From positions 1-64,000 of the forward strand of contig URAK01000007.1 of the NCBI GenBank assembly GCA_900545705.1: 64,000 bases of DNA, in the 5' to 3' direction. Both the position numbers and the translations under genes were made by a program. Source of the stretch: an uncultured Opitutales bacterium (GTDB lineage: Bacteria; Verrucomicrobiota; Verrucomicrobiia; Opitutales; Intestinicryptomonadaceae). Positions 35,457 through 44,734 of the stretch are shown here, one piece after another (position 1 is the stretch's first letter; every line of letters starts with the position of its first letter). The notes under the pieces are model-generated. The model did no database searches, was not told where the DNA came from, and was given only the letters and a program-made list of their open reading frames with translations.

Positions 35457-35615
35457 ATGTCCCAGCACAGCAGTTTCAAAAGCGGAGGCTCCGCGTCGTC
35501 CAAAAAGCGCAGCGTACTGAAACGCTTTGAGCGCATCGACCTTTTGCGCAAGCGCGGCGCAATAAAAACGGTTACCCGCGTGACCGGTTTGCCCAAGACA
35601 AAGCCCGCGGAATAA
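35457..35615 (+). CDS. Chlamydial/verrucomicrobial small basic protein
   Basis: A 52-residue highly basic protein: SSKKRSVLKRFERIDLLRKR and VTRVTGLPKTKP are the hallmarks of the small basic protein family (TIGR04137) found in Chlamydiae and Verrucomicrobia. Its role is unknown; the composition suggests nucleic-acid or ribosome binding. The ATG at 35457 is chosen because an unusually strong Shine-Dalgarno site, AAGAAGGAGA, lies 7 bp upstream. A single-gene transcript is likely, given the terminator behind it. It is the best taxonomic marker in the window. Confidence 0.92.
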   Translation: MSQHSSFKSGGSASSKKRSVLKRFERIDLLRKRGAIKTVTRVTGLPKTKPAE

Positions 35616-35651
35616 CATTGCCGCATATCTTTTGCCGCATGGCGAATATCC

Positions 35652-35679
35652 ACGCACGAGCTTTGCCGTGCGTTTTTTT
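35652..35679 (+). terminator. Terminator of the small basic protein gene
   Basis: ACGCACG / CGTGCGT stem with an 8-nt loop and seven T residues, 36 bp after the stop codon. Confidence 0.88.
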
Positions 35680-35732
35680 GTATCTTTGTTTTTATTGACT
35701 ACCGCCGTCGATTTGTTAGCTTGGAGTTTCAA

Positions 35733-36707
35733 ATGGGCATGACAGCTAAAGAATTTTTATGCAACGTTTCTTGGTCGCGCAAAGATTTGACATGCACAGA
35801 AGATCTTTCTTTGCGTGAAATAGATGAAATATTCGCCCTCGCCGACATATTCAAGGCGGAGGTAAAAAAAGACAGGACGAAGCTTCCGTACCTAAAAGGG
35901 AAGACGGTCGTAAATCTCTTCTTCGAGCCGAGCACCAGAACGCGAACCGCGTTTGAAATGGCGGCGCACAAGCTCGGGGCCGACGTGATAAGCTTTTCGT
36001 CGAGCATATCGTCTTCGGTAAAGGGCGAGACTCTCAAAGACACGGCGAGGAATATAGAGGCACTGATGGCCGATATGATAATAGTGCGCCACAGCTCGTC
36101 GGGGGCGGCAAAATACCTCGCGGACAGGGTTGATATTCCCGTGATAAACGCGGGCGACGGGGCGCATGCGCATCCAACTCAGGCGCTTCTCGATGCCTTT
36201 ACGATGCGCGAAAAGCTGGGCCCGGATTTCAAGGGGCGCAAGGTTACAATTCTTGGTGATATTCTTTTCAGCCGCGTAGCGCGCTCTAACATTTATCTTC
36301 TAAATAAACTTGGCGCAAAAGTGACTCTCGCGGGGCCCGCCACGCTGGTTCCGCGCGAGTTTGAAAAAATGGGGGTCGAAATATCTTACGACCTGAATAA
36401 GGCGGTCTCAGACGCGGACGTCGTGATGCTTTTGCGCATACAGCATGAAAGGCAGAGTTCGGCGCACTTCCCGTCGATTTCAGAGTACGCGAATATTTTT
36501 GGGCTAAACAAAATGCGCGCCGACATGTTAAAACCGGGCGCTATAATAATGCACCCTGGCCCAATAAATAGGGGGGTTGAGCTGGATTCGTACCTGGCGG
36601 ATTCCGAGAGGTCTGTTATCCTAAACCAAGTGACTAATGGAGTTGCCGTAAGAATGGCGGTAATGAAACTCTGCATGGGCGCGATGTCCGCAAGGAGGGC
36701 TAAATGA
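35733..36707 (+). CDS. pyrB: Aspartate carbamoyltransferase catalytic subunit
   Basis: Condenses carbamoyl phosphate with aspartate, the committed step of pyrimidine synthesis. About 324 residues. Carbamoyl-phosphate site FFEPSTRTRTAFEMAAHKLG near residue 60, plus HPTQALLDAFTM and MHPGPINRGVE. The ATG at 35733 is chosen because GGAG lies 6 bp upstream; a second ATG follows two codons later. The stop overlaps the pyrC start (ATGA). No regulatory subunit gene pyrI is adjacent. Confidence 0.96.
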   Translation: MGMTAKEFLCNVSWSRKDLTCTEDLSLREIDEIFALADIFKAEVKKDRTKLPYLKGKTVVNLFFEPSTRTRTAFEMAAHKLGADVISFSSSISSSVKGETLKDTARNIEALMADMIIVRHSSSGAAKYLADRVDIPVINAGDGAHAHPTQALLDAFTMREKLGPDFKGRKVTILGDILFSRVARSNIYLLNKLGAKVTLAGPATLVPREFEKMGVEISYDLNKAVSDADVVMLLRIQHERQSSAHFPSISEYANIFGLNKMRADMLKPGAIIMHPGPINRGVELDSYLADSERSVILNQVTNGVAVRMAVMKLCMGAMSARRAK

Positions 36708-37963
36708 AGGAATTTATAGTTAAGAACGCGCGCGTTGTCGACCCTTCGCGCGGGATAGACGAAGTCGGCGAAATATGCGTTAAAGACGGCGTTTTTTGCG
36801 ATGCCGTTTCTGGCGCGGCAGAGGTAATCGACGCAAAGGGGCTGGTGCTCGTTCCTGGGTTTGTTGATATGCATGCGCACATGCGCGAGCCGGGGCAGAC
36901 CTCGAAGGAGTCGATAGCAACGGCAACTTCGGCCGCAGCGGCGGGGGGATTTACTTCCGCGATGGCTATGCCCAATACGTCTCCAGCGGCGGATTCCCCG
37001 TCGACAATCCGTCTTATAAACGATATTATTTCGGAATCGGCAAAAATCCGCGTATACCAAAGCGGGTGCATTACTGAAGACAGGCGCGGAGAGAAGCTCG
37101 CGCCTATAGGCTCTCTCGCGCGCTTGGGCGTCAAGGCGATTACAGACGATGGCTCGTGCGTGCAGAGCGCGGAACTTATGCGCAATGCAATGGTCTATGC
37201 AAAAATGTTTGGACTGTTTGTCATGGACCACTGCCAAGAATACACTCTCACTAAGACTGGGCAGATGAACGAGGGGGAGTGGTCTGTAAAACTCGGGCTC
37301 GGAGGCTGGCCGGCGGCCGCCGAAGACATAATTGTTTCGCGCGACGTCATTTTGGCGCACTACGCAAAATGCCACATACATTTGCAGCATATATCGAGCG
37401 CGCTTTCCGTAGACATTATAAGGGACGCAAAAAGGCGCGGGACGAGCGTGTCCGCAGAGGCAACTCCGCACCACATATCGCTTACGGACGAGTGTCTGTC
37501 GGGGTATGACACGAATTACAAGATGTGCCCGCCGCTCCGCACGAAGGCAGATGTTGAAGCTTTGATTGAGGGCTTGTGCGACGGCACAATAGAGGTGATT
37601 GCGACTGACCATGCCCCGCATACCGATACTGAAAAGGACATGGCTTTTGACGCGGCTCCGTTCGGAATAACCGGCTTTGAGACGGCGTTTTCAATTTGCC
37701 ACGAAGTTCTTGTCCGCTCGGGGATTATGGATATGGCAAAGCTTGTTCGGCTTATGTCGACGCGCCCCGCGGAAATTTTGGGCATAGACGCCGGAACTTT
37801 AAAGGAGGGTTCTCCCGCCGACTTTGCGCTGATTGACGAAAATGCCGAATGGACCTACGATTCGCCAAAGTCGCGCTCGGCGAATTCGCCGTGGCTCGGG
37901 AAAAAACTTCGCGGGAAAGTAGTCGGAACGTTCGTCGGCGGCAAAAAGGTTTTTGAAGGCTGA
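36704..37963 (+). CDS. pyrC: Dihydroorotase
   Basis: Cyclises carbamoyl aspartate to dihydroorotate, third step of pyrimidine synthesis. 419 residues, type I dihydroorotase. Metal ligands are in DMHAHMREPGQTSKE (about 55-69), HLQHIS, EATPHH and ATDHAPHT (about 300). It is translationally coupled to pyrB by a 4-bp overlap, an arrangement known from several bacteria in which the two enzymes work as a complex. Confidence 0.95.
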   Translation: MKEFIVKNARVVDPSRGIDEVGEICVKDGVFCDAVSGAAEVIDAKGLVLVPGFVDMHAHMREPGQTSKESIATATSAAAAGGFTSAMAMPNTSPAADSPSTIRLINDIISESAKIRVYQSGCITEDRRGEKLAPIGSLARLGVKAITDDGSCVQSAELMRNAMVYAKMFGLFVMDHCQEYTLTKTGQMNEGEWSVKLGLGGWPAAAEDIIVSRDVILAHYAKCHIHLQHISSALSVDIIRDAKRRGTSVSAEATPHHISLTDECLSGYDTNYKMCPPLRTKADVEALIEGLCDGTIEVIATDHAPHTDTEKDMAFDAAPFGITGFETAFSICHEVLVRSGIMDMAKLVRLMSTRPAEILGIDAGTLKEGSPADFALIDENAEWTYDSPKSRSANSPWLGKKLRGKVVGTFVGGKKVFEG

Positions 37964-38160
37964 TGGACTTTGCGTCGGCAGGGGTGGCAGTTTGCGGAAT
38001 ATTTCTTAGTATGGGCTAGTGTCGTCCCTTTGCCGATTGTGAATCGGGGCGGGGCATTATAAAAATTTTTCTGGGGGCGCGATTTAGGCCTTTGGGGACT
38101 TTTAGGAAGTTTTTGCATAAAGTTTAAGAATTGTAGTGCGCCGGCTCGGCGTGTGTTTCG

Positions 38161-39015
38161 ATGGGAGAATTTATAAATGCAATGATGGCCGCAGCGCAGG
38201 GCGAAGGCGCGGTTCTGTTTGGCGGAGCCGCCGTTGCGGCGCTTTCCGGAATATTTGCGCTTGCTGTCGTTATTACGGCTTTTAGAATTTCCGGTCCCGT
38301 ATTTGGCGGGCTTGAGCCGATTCGCCTCCAAAAGTTCCACGACGCCGTCCTTTTGGCATTTCTGGCAGTATCGGCTATGTTTATAGGATTCTCGTCCGCG
38401 AGGGTATTTTACAATGCGTTTGGAGAGGAGTCGGCTATGGCGGTTTTTGCGCCGACTATTATAATGCAAGTTTGCGTGGTTGCCGCCGTATTGCTCTTCA
38501 AAAAATTTGCCGACTCAAAGTTTAAACTTTTTTTTGTAGTCTCGAGGAAAGCGGCTGTTTCGTTTGTGCTGTTTTCTGTGCTCTCGGTTCTTGCAGTGCT
38601 GTCGCTTAACTCATTAATTGTCCAGACCTATTTTATTTTTGAGGGAGAATATCCTCCAAAACAGGAGGTTGTTGATATATTTTTGTCGCTAGGCGGCGGA
38701 TGGGAAACGGCGGTGGCTGTATTTTCGGTGTTGGTCCTTGCGCCGCTTGCTGAGGAGATGTTTTTTAGGGGCGTGTTGTATCGGATTTTTAAGTGGGCTT
38801 TTTCAGCATCGCGGTTCGGAGCGATTGCCGCCGCAGTTTTATCGGGGGTGCTCTTTGCGTTGATTCACGCAGACGCGTATGTGTTTGTTCCGCTCGCGCT
38901 TATGGGGGTGTTCCTATGTATGGCGTACGAAAAGGGAGGGTCGATTCTCTCGCCCATTCTTGTGCATGCGGCTTTTAACGCGCTGAATGTTGGGATAGTA
39001 TGGTTTGCGAAATGA
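38161..39015 (+). CDS. CPBP-family intramembrane metalloprotease
   Basis: Integral membrane protein of 284 residues with about eight helices, in the CPBP/Rce1 (CAAX protease-like) family. The three catalytic motifs are visible: EEMFFRGVLYR near residue 198, GVLFALIHAD near 235 and VHAAFNALN near 268. Family members act on prenylated proteins in eukaryotes or bacteriocin systems in bacteria, but most bacterial ones lack a known substrate. It overlaps thiL by 4 bp, an operon without obvious functional link. Confidence 0.87.
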   Translation: MGEFINAMMAAAQGEGAVLFGGAAVAALSGIFALAVVITAFRISGPVFGGLEPIRLQKFHDAVLLAFLAVSAMFIGFSSARVFYNAFGEESAMAVFAPTIIMQVCVVAAVLLFKKFADSKFKLFFVVSRKAAVSFVLFSVLSVLAVLSLNSLIVQTYFIFEGEYPPKQEVVDIFLSLGGGWETAVAVFSVLVLAPLAEEMFFRGVLYRIFKWAFSASRFGAIAAAVLSGVLFALIHADAYVFVPLALMGVFLCMAYEKGGSILSPILVHAAFNALNVGIVWFAK

Positions 39016-39974
39016 ATCCGTTTGGGGGAAGCGACAAAATTTCAGGTCTCGGAGAAAAGGGGCTGATATCGAGAATATGCGCGGCTTTTGGCGGGGCGGT
39101 TCCGCCGCCACCATTCGGCGCAGGGGACGACTGCGCAGTGGTGCCTTCCGAAAAATTCTGCGGGCGCAAAATGCTCGCAACTTCCGACGCCGTAATATTT
39201 GGGCGGCACTTCGACGAATCGTCGGAGCCCTCTCTTGTAGGGAGAAAACTAGTAAATAGGAATGTAAGCGATATTGCGTCCATGGGCGGCATTCCCCTAT
39301 ATGCTCTTACGAGCGGCATTTTGTCTTCCGGATTGTCGGTGGATTGGCTCGAAGAATTTTGCCGCGGGGCGGCGGAGGCTGCTCAAAAATTTGGTATAAA
39401 AATAGTCGGCGGAGATGTCGCGCGCGCGGACGGAAAATTCTTTTCAATGCACATGGCGCTTATAGGTGCCGCTCCGGAAAAACCAATGCTAAGAAGCGGC
39501 GCGAGAATCGGCGACGCCATCTATGTAAGCGGTGAGCTCGGCCTTTCATTCGAAAGCGGCTACCATTTAATTTTTGAGCCGAGGCTTGCAGAGGGAATAT
39601 TTTTATCGCAAGACAGAAATGTCGGGGCGTGCACGGATATTAGCGACGGTTTTGCGTCGGACGTTAAAAACATAATTCCTGCCGGGGCGTGTGCCGAAAT
39701 ATATGAGTCGGCCGTTCCGCGGCGCTTTTACGGAGGCCGCAGAGCTTCATTGAAGGAGGCTCTATGCGGCGGCGAGGACTACGAATTGCTATTTTCCTAC
39801 AATGGCGATTGCGAAGATTTTGAGCGCCGGTGGAGCGAAAAATTTAAAACGCCCATAAGCCGTATAGGAAGAATCTCCACTCCTTTGGCCCAGGAGGAAA
39901 ACGGGCAGATAATATTGGCGGAAGAAAACCGCAAAATTTTCTGCGGCGGCGGATTTGACCATATGGCTCTTTGA
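39012..39974 (+). CDS. thiL: Thiamine-monophosphate kinase
   Basis: Phosphorylates thiamine monophosphate to the active pyrophosphate cofactor. About 320 residues, PurM-like ATP-binding fold. Motifs: GEKGLISRI, FGAGDDCAVV, SDAVIFGRHF, KLVNRNVSDIASMGG with the metal-binding Asp, and ISDGFASDVKNI. The ATG at 39012 overlaps the previous stop (ATGA), preferred over an in-frame ATG at 39000. No thiamine riboswitch was seen. A bidirectional terminator follows. Confidence 0.94.
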   Translation: MNPFGGSDKISGLGEKGLISRICAAFGGAVPPPPFGAGDDCAVVPSEKFCGRKMLATSDAVIFGRHFDESSEPSLVGRKLVNRNVSDIASMGGIPLYALTSGILSSGLSVDWLEEFCRGAAEAAQKFGIKIVGGDVARADGKFFSMHMALIGAAPEKPMLRSGARIGDAIYVSGELGLSFESGYHLIFEPRLAEGIFLSQDRNVGACTDISDGFASDVKNIIPAGACAEIYESAVPRRFYGGRRASLKEALCGGEDYELLFSYNGDCEDFERRWSEKFKTPISRIGRISTPLAQEENGQIILAEENRKIFCGGGFDHMAL

Positions 39975-39982
39975 TTTTCGCA

Positions 39983-40014
39983 AAAAAAATCCGAAGCATT
40001 TGCTTCGGATTTTT
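39983..40014. terminator. Bidirectional terminator between thiL and the gene at 40055
   Basis: Nine-bp stem ATCCGAAGC / GCTTCGGAT with a 4-nt loop, eight A residues on the left and a T-run on the right, so it can stop both converging transcripts. Confidence 0.88.
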
Positions 40015-40054
40015 ACCGCGCCTTAAAGAACAGTTAGCGCGCTGCGCAAAGGGT

Positions 40055-41785
40055 TTATTTATTTTGCGCTCTTTTCACATCGTCTGGTATGAGCTGTGTT
40101 AACGAATTTGTGCGTATGGCGTTATCGTAATAGGCCATAACGTCTTTTAGCGCATCGAGAGTCTGATTTAGGTCGTAACGGAAGAGGGTATAGAAGTCGT
40201 TCGGGTTTACATCGCGCATTTCGGACTTAATCATAAGCATCAAGTCTTGCAAATACTGCCTAAACATCCTGTCAAAACGCGATTTTTCCATCCTGACTTT
40301 AAGTTCGTCCTTATACTTGGAAACAGTCGGGCCGAGAATTGCGAGTTTTGCAGTATCGACAATTCTGTTTGAGGTGTTGAGTAGAATGAAGTCCCAAAGC
40401 AGTTTGTTTAGGGAATCGAGTTTCTTTCTCTGCTGGGCTAATTTTTCGAAGTCAACTTTGTCCCAGCGTTCCAGCTTGTCGAGGCGTATACATGTAAGAA
40501 ATGGGTTTTTATTTTCGATAGTGCGCCGCAGGAAATTCACGCTGTTGCGCTGATTCCATTTTACATTCGGGTATTTTTTCTTAAACGACAACATCATTCC
40601 GAGCGTAATGTCCTCCTCCGGATTCATGAGGATTGTCCCTTCGAGGAAGTTGTTTGGAACTCTCGATGAAAGCACAAGAGTCTGCTCTGAAACTGCATTC
40701 AGCTTAACGGGGAATATTTGGACATTTGTTGTCGTGTATCCCATAAAGAATATGGGCTTTCCTATAATTTCCCTATAATTTTTATCTTGCGGGAGGTTCG
40801 CGTTTACCGAAGTGGAGGGCAATTCGCCCTTGGGAACTACTATCACAAGAGGATAATCCCTAGATGCATATATGTTTGTATTGTCAAAATCAACCTGCTC
40901 TCCGAGATTGTTCATTATTGAGACGCTCGGGCCTGCCGAAAACACGGAAAACGGTATTATTATAACTTGTTTGTCATACATTTTGACCGGAATGCCGGTG
41001 ACCTTGGTTTCGCCTTCGATTGTGAGAGTGTGCTTGTTGAATTGTTCACGGGCAATCAAGTTCAATTCGGCAATGGTGAGTATTTTTTTATCGCCCGCTG
41101 CGGAATTACCCTGGGCGGCACCCGTAGAAGTTCCGTCTCCTTGCTGGGCTATTGAGCCTTCGGCACCCGCGGCGGCAGTCGCGGCTGTGGCTCCGGCGTC
41201 GCTTGCGGCGTCCACTGCGCTTGATAGCTTCTTAAGCTCGTTTAGCTGTGAAATATAGTCGCTCGGGTATTTTTTAGCCAATACTTCCTTCGTTATAGCG
41301 AAGGTGGAGGCGTCTATAGAGGGAAGGGGCTTTAAAGTTTCAAGCTGCGTCTTGGCGGTAATTTGAGCATTTATTATGTTTATAAATTCGGCGAGGTCGG
41401 TCTTGCCGTCTTTGTCGAACTTGGCTTTAATGGCGTCGTATGTTTGTTTGCCGATTTGCGATTTTAGGTCGGGCAGACCCGCCGCGGCGACTGCCTGCTC
41501 GTTTATGAAGGTTTCTTGCGAAACATAGTCGAGCGGGAATTTCTTTTCCGCCAATTTTTTTATCATCGCTATGTCGTCGGCGTCGGCTGCAAAAGCGAGG
41601 TTTTGGATCGATTCCCACGCGTTCATCTGCTTTACAAGCCATGTCTTTGCAGCTGACTTGCTGGAAGGCTCCATTTCTGCCGCCTTCGCTTCAAGCTTGG
41701 ATTTGAGGTCGGCGGGCATTTCCTGGGCGAATGCGGGTATTGCGGAAAGGCTCGCTAATATAAATAAAGCTGTTATTTTTCTCAT
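40055..41785 (-). CDS. Secreted protein of unknown function with an EF-hand-like segment
   Basis: A 576-residue exported protein I do not recognise. The signal peptide ends near AFA-QE (about residue 20). Residues 1-180 are helical and include AKFDKDGKTDLAEFINII near 130, which resembles an EF-hand calcium loop. An Ala/Gly/Ser/Thr/Gln-rich linker spans about 195-235. A beta-rich domain (about 240-400) with GIPVKMYDKQVIIIPFSVF and YPLVIVVPKGELP has the look of a trypsin-like or similar barrel fold, but no catalytic triad could be identified. The rest is helical. It stands alone between a shared terminator and the divergent helicase gene. Confidence 0.7.
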   Translation of the reverse strand: MRKITALFILASLSAIPAFAQEMPADLKSKLEAKAAEMEPSSKSAAKTWLVKQMNAWESIQNLAFAADADDIAMIKKLAEKKFPLDYVSQETFINEQAVAAAGLPDLKSQIGKQTYDAIKAKFDKDGKTDLAEFINIINAQITAKTQLETLKPLPSIDASTFAITKEVLAKKYPSDYISQLNELKKLSSAVDAASDAGATAATAAAGAEGSIAQQGDGTSTGAAQGNSAAGDKKILTIAELNLIAREQFNKHTLTIEGETKVTGIPVKMYDKQVIIIPFSVFSAGPSVSIMNNLGEQVDFDNTNIYASRDYPLVIVVPKGELPSTSVNANLPQDKNYREIIGKPIFFMGYTTTNVQIFPVKLNAVSEQTLVLSSRVPNNFLEGTILMNPEEDITLGMMLSFKKKYPNVKWNQRNSVNFLRRTIENKNPFLTCIRLDKLERWDKVDFEKLAQQRKKLDSLNKLLWDFILLNTSNRIVDTAKLAILGPTVSKYKDELKVRMEKSRFDRMFRQYLQDLMLMIKSEMRDVNPNDFYTLFRYDLNQTLDALKDVMAYYDNAIRTNSLTQLIPDDVKRAQNK

Positions 41786-41922
41786 ATATGAAAAAAATAG
41801 TATAAACGGCTTCCGCGCGTGTCAATAATTTCTTCAACCTACTACATTCTTACAGAAGGATTATTCGCGATAAAATTTAGCTTGAAGGCTGTTTCCGCCT
41901 CTGCTTGAATCGTATATGTTCA

Positions 41923-43407
41923 ATGAAATTGTTAAAGAAGATATTGTCTATCGGGAGAATATTTTCCCTATCCAGGAAAAATGCGGAGGCTTCCGATAAA
42001 ACCGCCAAAGCAAATAAGGGCGAACGCAAAACCGGCTCAAGACGCCGTTTGAATGCCCCCCAAAACGGCGGGCGTCCGAAGACTGCGGGCTCGGCAAAAC
42101 CGCAGGAGAAATCCCGGCGGCGAGCCAAAAACGCGAAAGTCCGCGAAATTGCAAGCGATGTCCCACCGGCAAAAATTCCGGAAAAATTGCCGCCGACGCC
42201 GTATGAAATCGGCGAGCTTATGGCTGCTATACCGGAATTTGCGGCTTTCGATCTCGGCGCGCAGACGCTGTCGGCAGTTAAGGATATGGGATATTCCCAG
42301 CCGACTCCGATTCAGAGCGCGGCGATTCCGGAGATACTAAACGGTTCCGATTTAATCGCAACGGCGCAGACGGGTACGGGCAAGACCGCCGCATTCGCAT
42401 TGCCGGTTATAAAACTCGCAAAAGCCCATGAACAGGGCAGCCCGAGAGTTCTAGTATTGAGCCCCACCCGCGAACTCGCGGCCCAGAGCGCTGAGGCGTT
42501 TGAAAACTTTTCAAAGTACACGTCGTTGCGCACGCTGCTCGTCCAGGGCGGAACTTCTATGGATAGGCAGACCGCCTTATTGAAAGCGGGGGTCGATATT
42601 GTCGTAGCTACTCCGGGAAGGCTCCTCGACCATATCAGACAGCGCAACATATCTCTTAAAAGTGTTCACTGGCTGGTACTCGACGAAGTGGACAGAATGT
42701 TCGATATGGGGTTTATCGAAGACGTATCAAATATAATCAGATACTGCCCCAAAGACCGCCAGACTCTTTTCTTTTCGGCAACAATGCCCGACGCCGTTTT
42801 GCGTCTGTCAAAGTGGGCACTAAAAGACCCTAAGAAAGTCGGGGTAGGGGTTGTGCATTCTCCCGCCGATACGATAGAGCATTTTATTTATCCGGTTGAC
42901 GGAATTCAAAAGTACGATCTGCTCCTTGAAATTCTCAAAAGGATAGACTGCGAAAGCATCATAGTCTTTACGCGCACGAGAATTGATGCGGACAGAATCG
43001 GCGAATGGCTTGCGGCGCACGACTACCCTGTGTCCATACTCCACTCTGATCGCACCCAGCGCGAGCGCGACAAAGCTCTTAAAGACTTCAAAGACGGCGT
43101 ATCGAAAATACTTGTTGCGACTGACATCGCCTCTCGCGGGCTCGACATTTCAAATGTTGGCTACGTTATAAACTTCAACGTTCCCGAACATTCGGAGGAT
43201 TATGTCCACCGCATCGGCCGCACTGGGAGGGCAAACCGCGAAGGAAAGGCTGTCACCCTATTTTCAAGCGACGAGACAGAATTTTTGAAACGAATAGAGT
43301 CGTTTATAGGCGAGAAAATCGAGCGCCGCAAACTTGAAGGCTTTGCGTACCGCACGGAGCCCGTTCTCGACGAGCCTGCCCACAAGCGCCGCAAGCGCAA
43401 TAGGTAA
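41923..43407 (+). CDS. DEAD-box RNA helicase (RhlE-like) with DEVD motif II
   Basis: ATP-dependent RNA helicase of about 494 residues, probably for ribosome assembly or RNA turnover. A basic N-terminal extension (about 1-90) precedes the two RecA-like domains. Motifs: Q-motif region GYSQPTPIQ, motif I ATAQTGTGKTAAF, Ia SPTRELAAQ, Ib ATPGRLLDH, II LDEVDRMFDMGF, III FSATMP, V ATDIASRGLDI and VI HRIGRTGRA. Motif II reads DEVD instead of DEAD. The ATG at 41923 is preferred to an upstream TTG. The C-terminal tail is basic. Confidence 0.93.
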   Translation: MKLLKKILSIGRIFSLSRKNAEASDKTAKANKGERKTGSRRRLNAPQNGGRPKTAGSAKPQEKSRRRAKNAKVREIASDVPPAKIPEKLPPTPYEIGELMAAIPEFAAFDLGAQTLSAVKDMGYSQPTPIQSAAIPEILNGSDLIATAQTGTGKTAAFALPVIKLAKAHEQGSPRVLVLSPTRELAAQSAEAFENFSKYTSLRTLLVQGGTSMDRQTALLKAGVDIVVATPGRLLDHIRQRNISLKSVHWLVLDEVDRMFDMGFIEDVSNIIRYCPKDRQTLFFSATMPDAVLRLSKWALKDPKKVGVGVVHSPADTIEHFIYPVDGIQKYDLLLEILKRIDCESIIVFTRTRIDADRIGEWLAAHDYPVSILHSDRTQRERDKALKDFKDGVSKILVATDIASRGLDISNVGYVINFNVPEHSEDYVHRIGRTGRANREGKAVTLFSSDETEFLKRIESFIGEKIERRKLEGFAYRTEPVLDEPAHKRRKRNR

Positions 43408-43447
43408 ATTTTTGCGCGATGATGTATTGGCGCGGCATATTTTTCCC

Positions 43448-44134
43448 ATGCTGAGGTTTATAAGGCGCACATTTTACTTAGCTGTTGCGGGGATTCTATG
43501 CTTCGCGGCGTTCGGCATATATTGCTATTTGCGCGTGGATTCGTACCACACGACCGAAGATGTTTCAAAAATAGGGACTGAAAGGCATATCGCGCTGCTT
43601 CTTGGGACTTCGAACAAGCTTGTGGGAGGGGCTGCAAATCCATTTTATTCCGCGCGGATAGAATCCGCCGTGCGCCTATACAAGGCGGGCAAAATATTGG
43701 GGATTATCGCCAGCGGCGACAACCGCGACAGATACTACAACGAGCCCGCCCGCATGAAGCGCGACCTCGTTCTTGCCGGAGTTCCCGAAAATGCGATACT
43801 TGCCGACCCCATGGGGTTGCGCACTTACGATTCAGTAATCAGGTGCCGGGACGTATTCGGCGTTAAAAACCCGATTATAATATCGCAGGATTCCCATTGC
43901 AAGCGCGCTTTATACATAGCCGATTCCCTTGGCATGGAGGCTATGGGCTTTGCAGCGCCTACTCCGACCCAATCAAAGTTCAGGGTTTACAATTCTGCCC
44001 GCGAATTTTTTGCGCGCATTATGGCGGTAATCGACGTAAATGTGACTAAAGGCAGTGTAGACGTGGACGAACTCTTAAAAGAGCTGAAAGAATCGAAATA
44101 TTTTTCCGATATTGCGAGTAAGTTCGGCAAATAG
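43448..44134 (+). CDS. SanA/YdcF-like membrane protein (DUF218)
   Basis: About 228 residues. An N-terminal membrane anchor (residues 10-28) is followed by a DUF218 domain: HIALLLGTSNKLVGG, NPFYSARIESAVRLYKAGK, IIASGDNRDRYYNEP and DPMGLRTYDSVIRCRDVFG closely follow the SanA/SanA-like pattern. SanA is linked to envelope barrier function and vancomycin sensitivity in enterobacteria; the enzymatic role is unclear. ATG 43448 is chosen because the longer frame overlaps the helicase. It may be co-transcribed with the helicase, 40 bp upstream. Confidence 0.83.
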   Translation: MLRFIRRTFYLAVAGILCFAAFGIYCYLRVDSYHTTEDVSKIGTERHIALLLGTSNKLVGGAANPFYSARIESAVRLYKAGKILGIIASGDNRDRYYNEPARMKRDLVLAGVPENAILADPMGLRTYDSVIRCRDVFGVKNPIIISQDSHCKRALYIADSLGMEAMGFAAPTPTQSKFRVYNSAREFFARIMAVIDVNVTKGSVDVDELLKELKESKYFSDIASKFGK

Positions 44135-44449
44135 TTTGCGTCCGCTTGGTGCGTGCGGCGCAATAGAAGGCAAGTTTTAAAAAGCTTGCGCGGCAAAATT
44201 TGCCAATCGCATTTTACTTTGCAAAAAAACCGCGCGGCCTCGATTTCCACGCATTTTGAACTATGGTTGCTTAAATGTTTTTGCGCTGAAAAAATCCACA
44301 GCGCGCGGAGGATTAATTCCGACAGGCGGGGAAATAAAAAAAATCCGCGCGGCGGAGGCGATTCAAGCTCGGTATAGCGCGAGTTCAGACAGAGGGAAAA
44401 TTTAATCCGCGCGGCGGAGAAATAGGGCACGCGCAATTTTGCGGAGAAC

Positions 44450-44555
44450 TTTGTTTAATCGGAGCTCTTTGGGAAAATCGGGCTTGTTCAGTTCTGCGAA
44501 AAATTTTGTTTAATCGCATCTATTAGGAGGAAATCGGGCTTGTTTAGTTCTGCGA
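44450..44555. repeat. Tandem pair of about 50-bp degenerate repeats
   Basis: Both units start TTTGTTTAATCG and end with AAATCGGGCTTGTT followed by C/T and AGTTCTGCGA. The 25-base ends (44475-44499 and 44531-44555) differ at one position, whereas the middle has diverged. Confidence 0.65.
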
Positions 44556-44584
44556 TGAGATCGGATTGAAGCCGACTTCGGGAG

Positions 44585-44667
44585 AATGTTTAATTAACCG
44601 CAACTTTGCGGTAATATTGAATCAAGAGAAACTCGTGAAAAATGTTTAATTAACCGCAAGTCTGCGG
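44585..44667. repeat. Pair of 27-bp direct repeats
   Basis: AATGTTTAATTAACCGCAA continues as CTTTGCGG (44585-44611) and GTCTGCGG (44641-44667). A partial third copy, AAATGTTTAATCA, follows at 44668. TTTAAT words link this pair with the preceding repeat family. Confidence 0.65.
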
Positions 44668-44734
44668 AAATGTTTAATCAAGCGCGTCTTTGTAATGAGC
44701 TTTAATTAAAGCAAGTTAGGAGGCGAAATTGAGA

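Larger units (their letters stand above)
44135..44734. other. Intergenic region rich in degenerate repeats
   Basis: 600 bp with no gene. Two families of near-identical short repeats fill its right half and are listed separately. GCGCGGCGGAG-like words also recur on the left (about 44298, 44347 and 44409). Confidence 0.6.

Noticed and set aside
44450..44680. CRISPR array
   Set aside because: Only two diverged copies per family, irregular spacing, and no cas genes.
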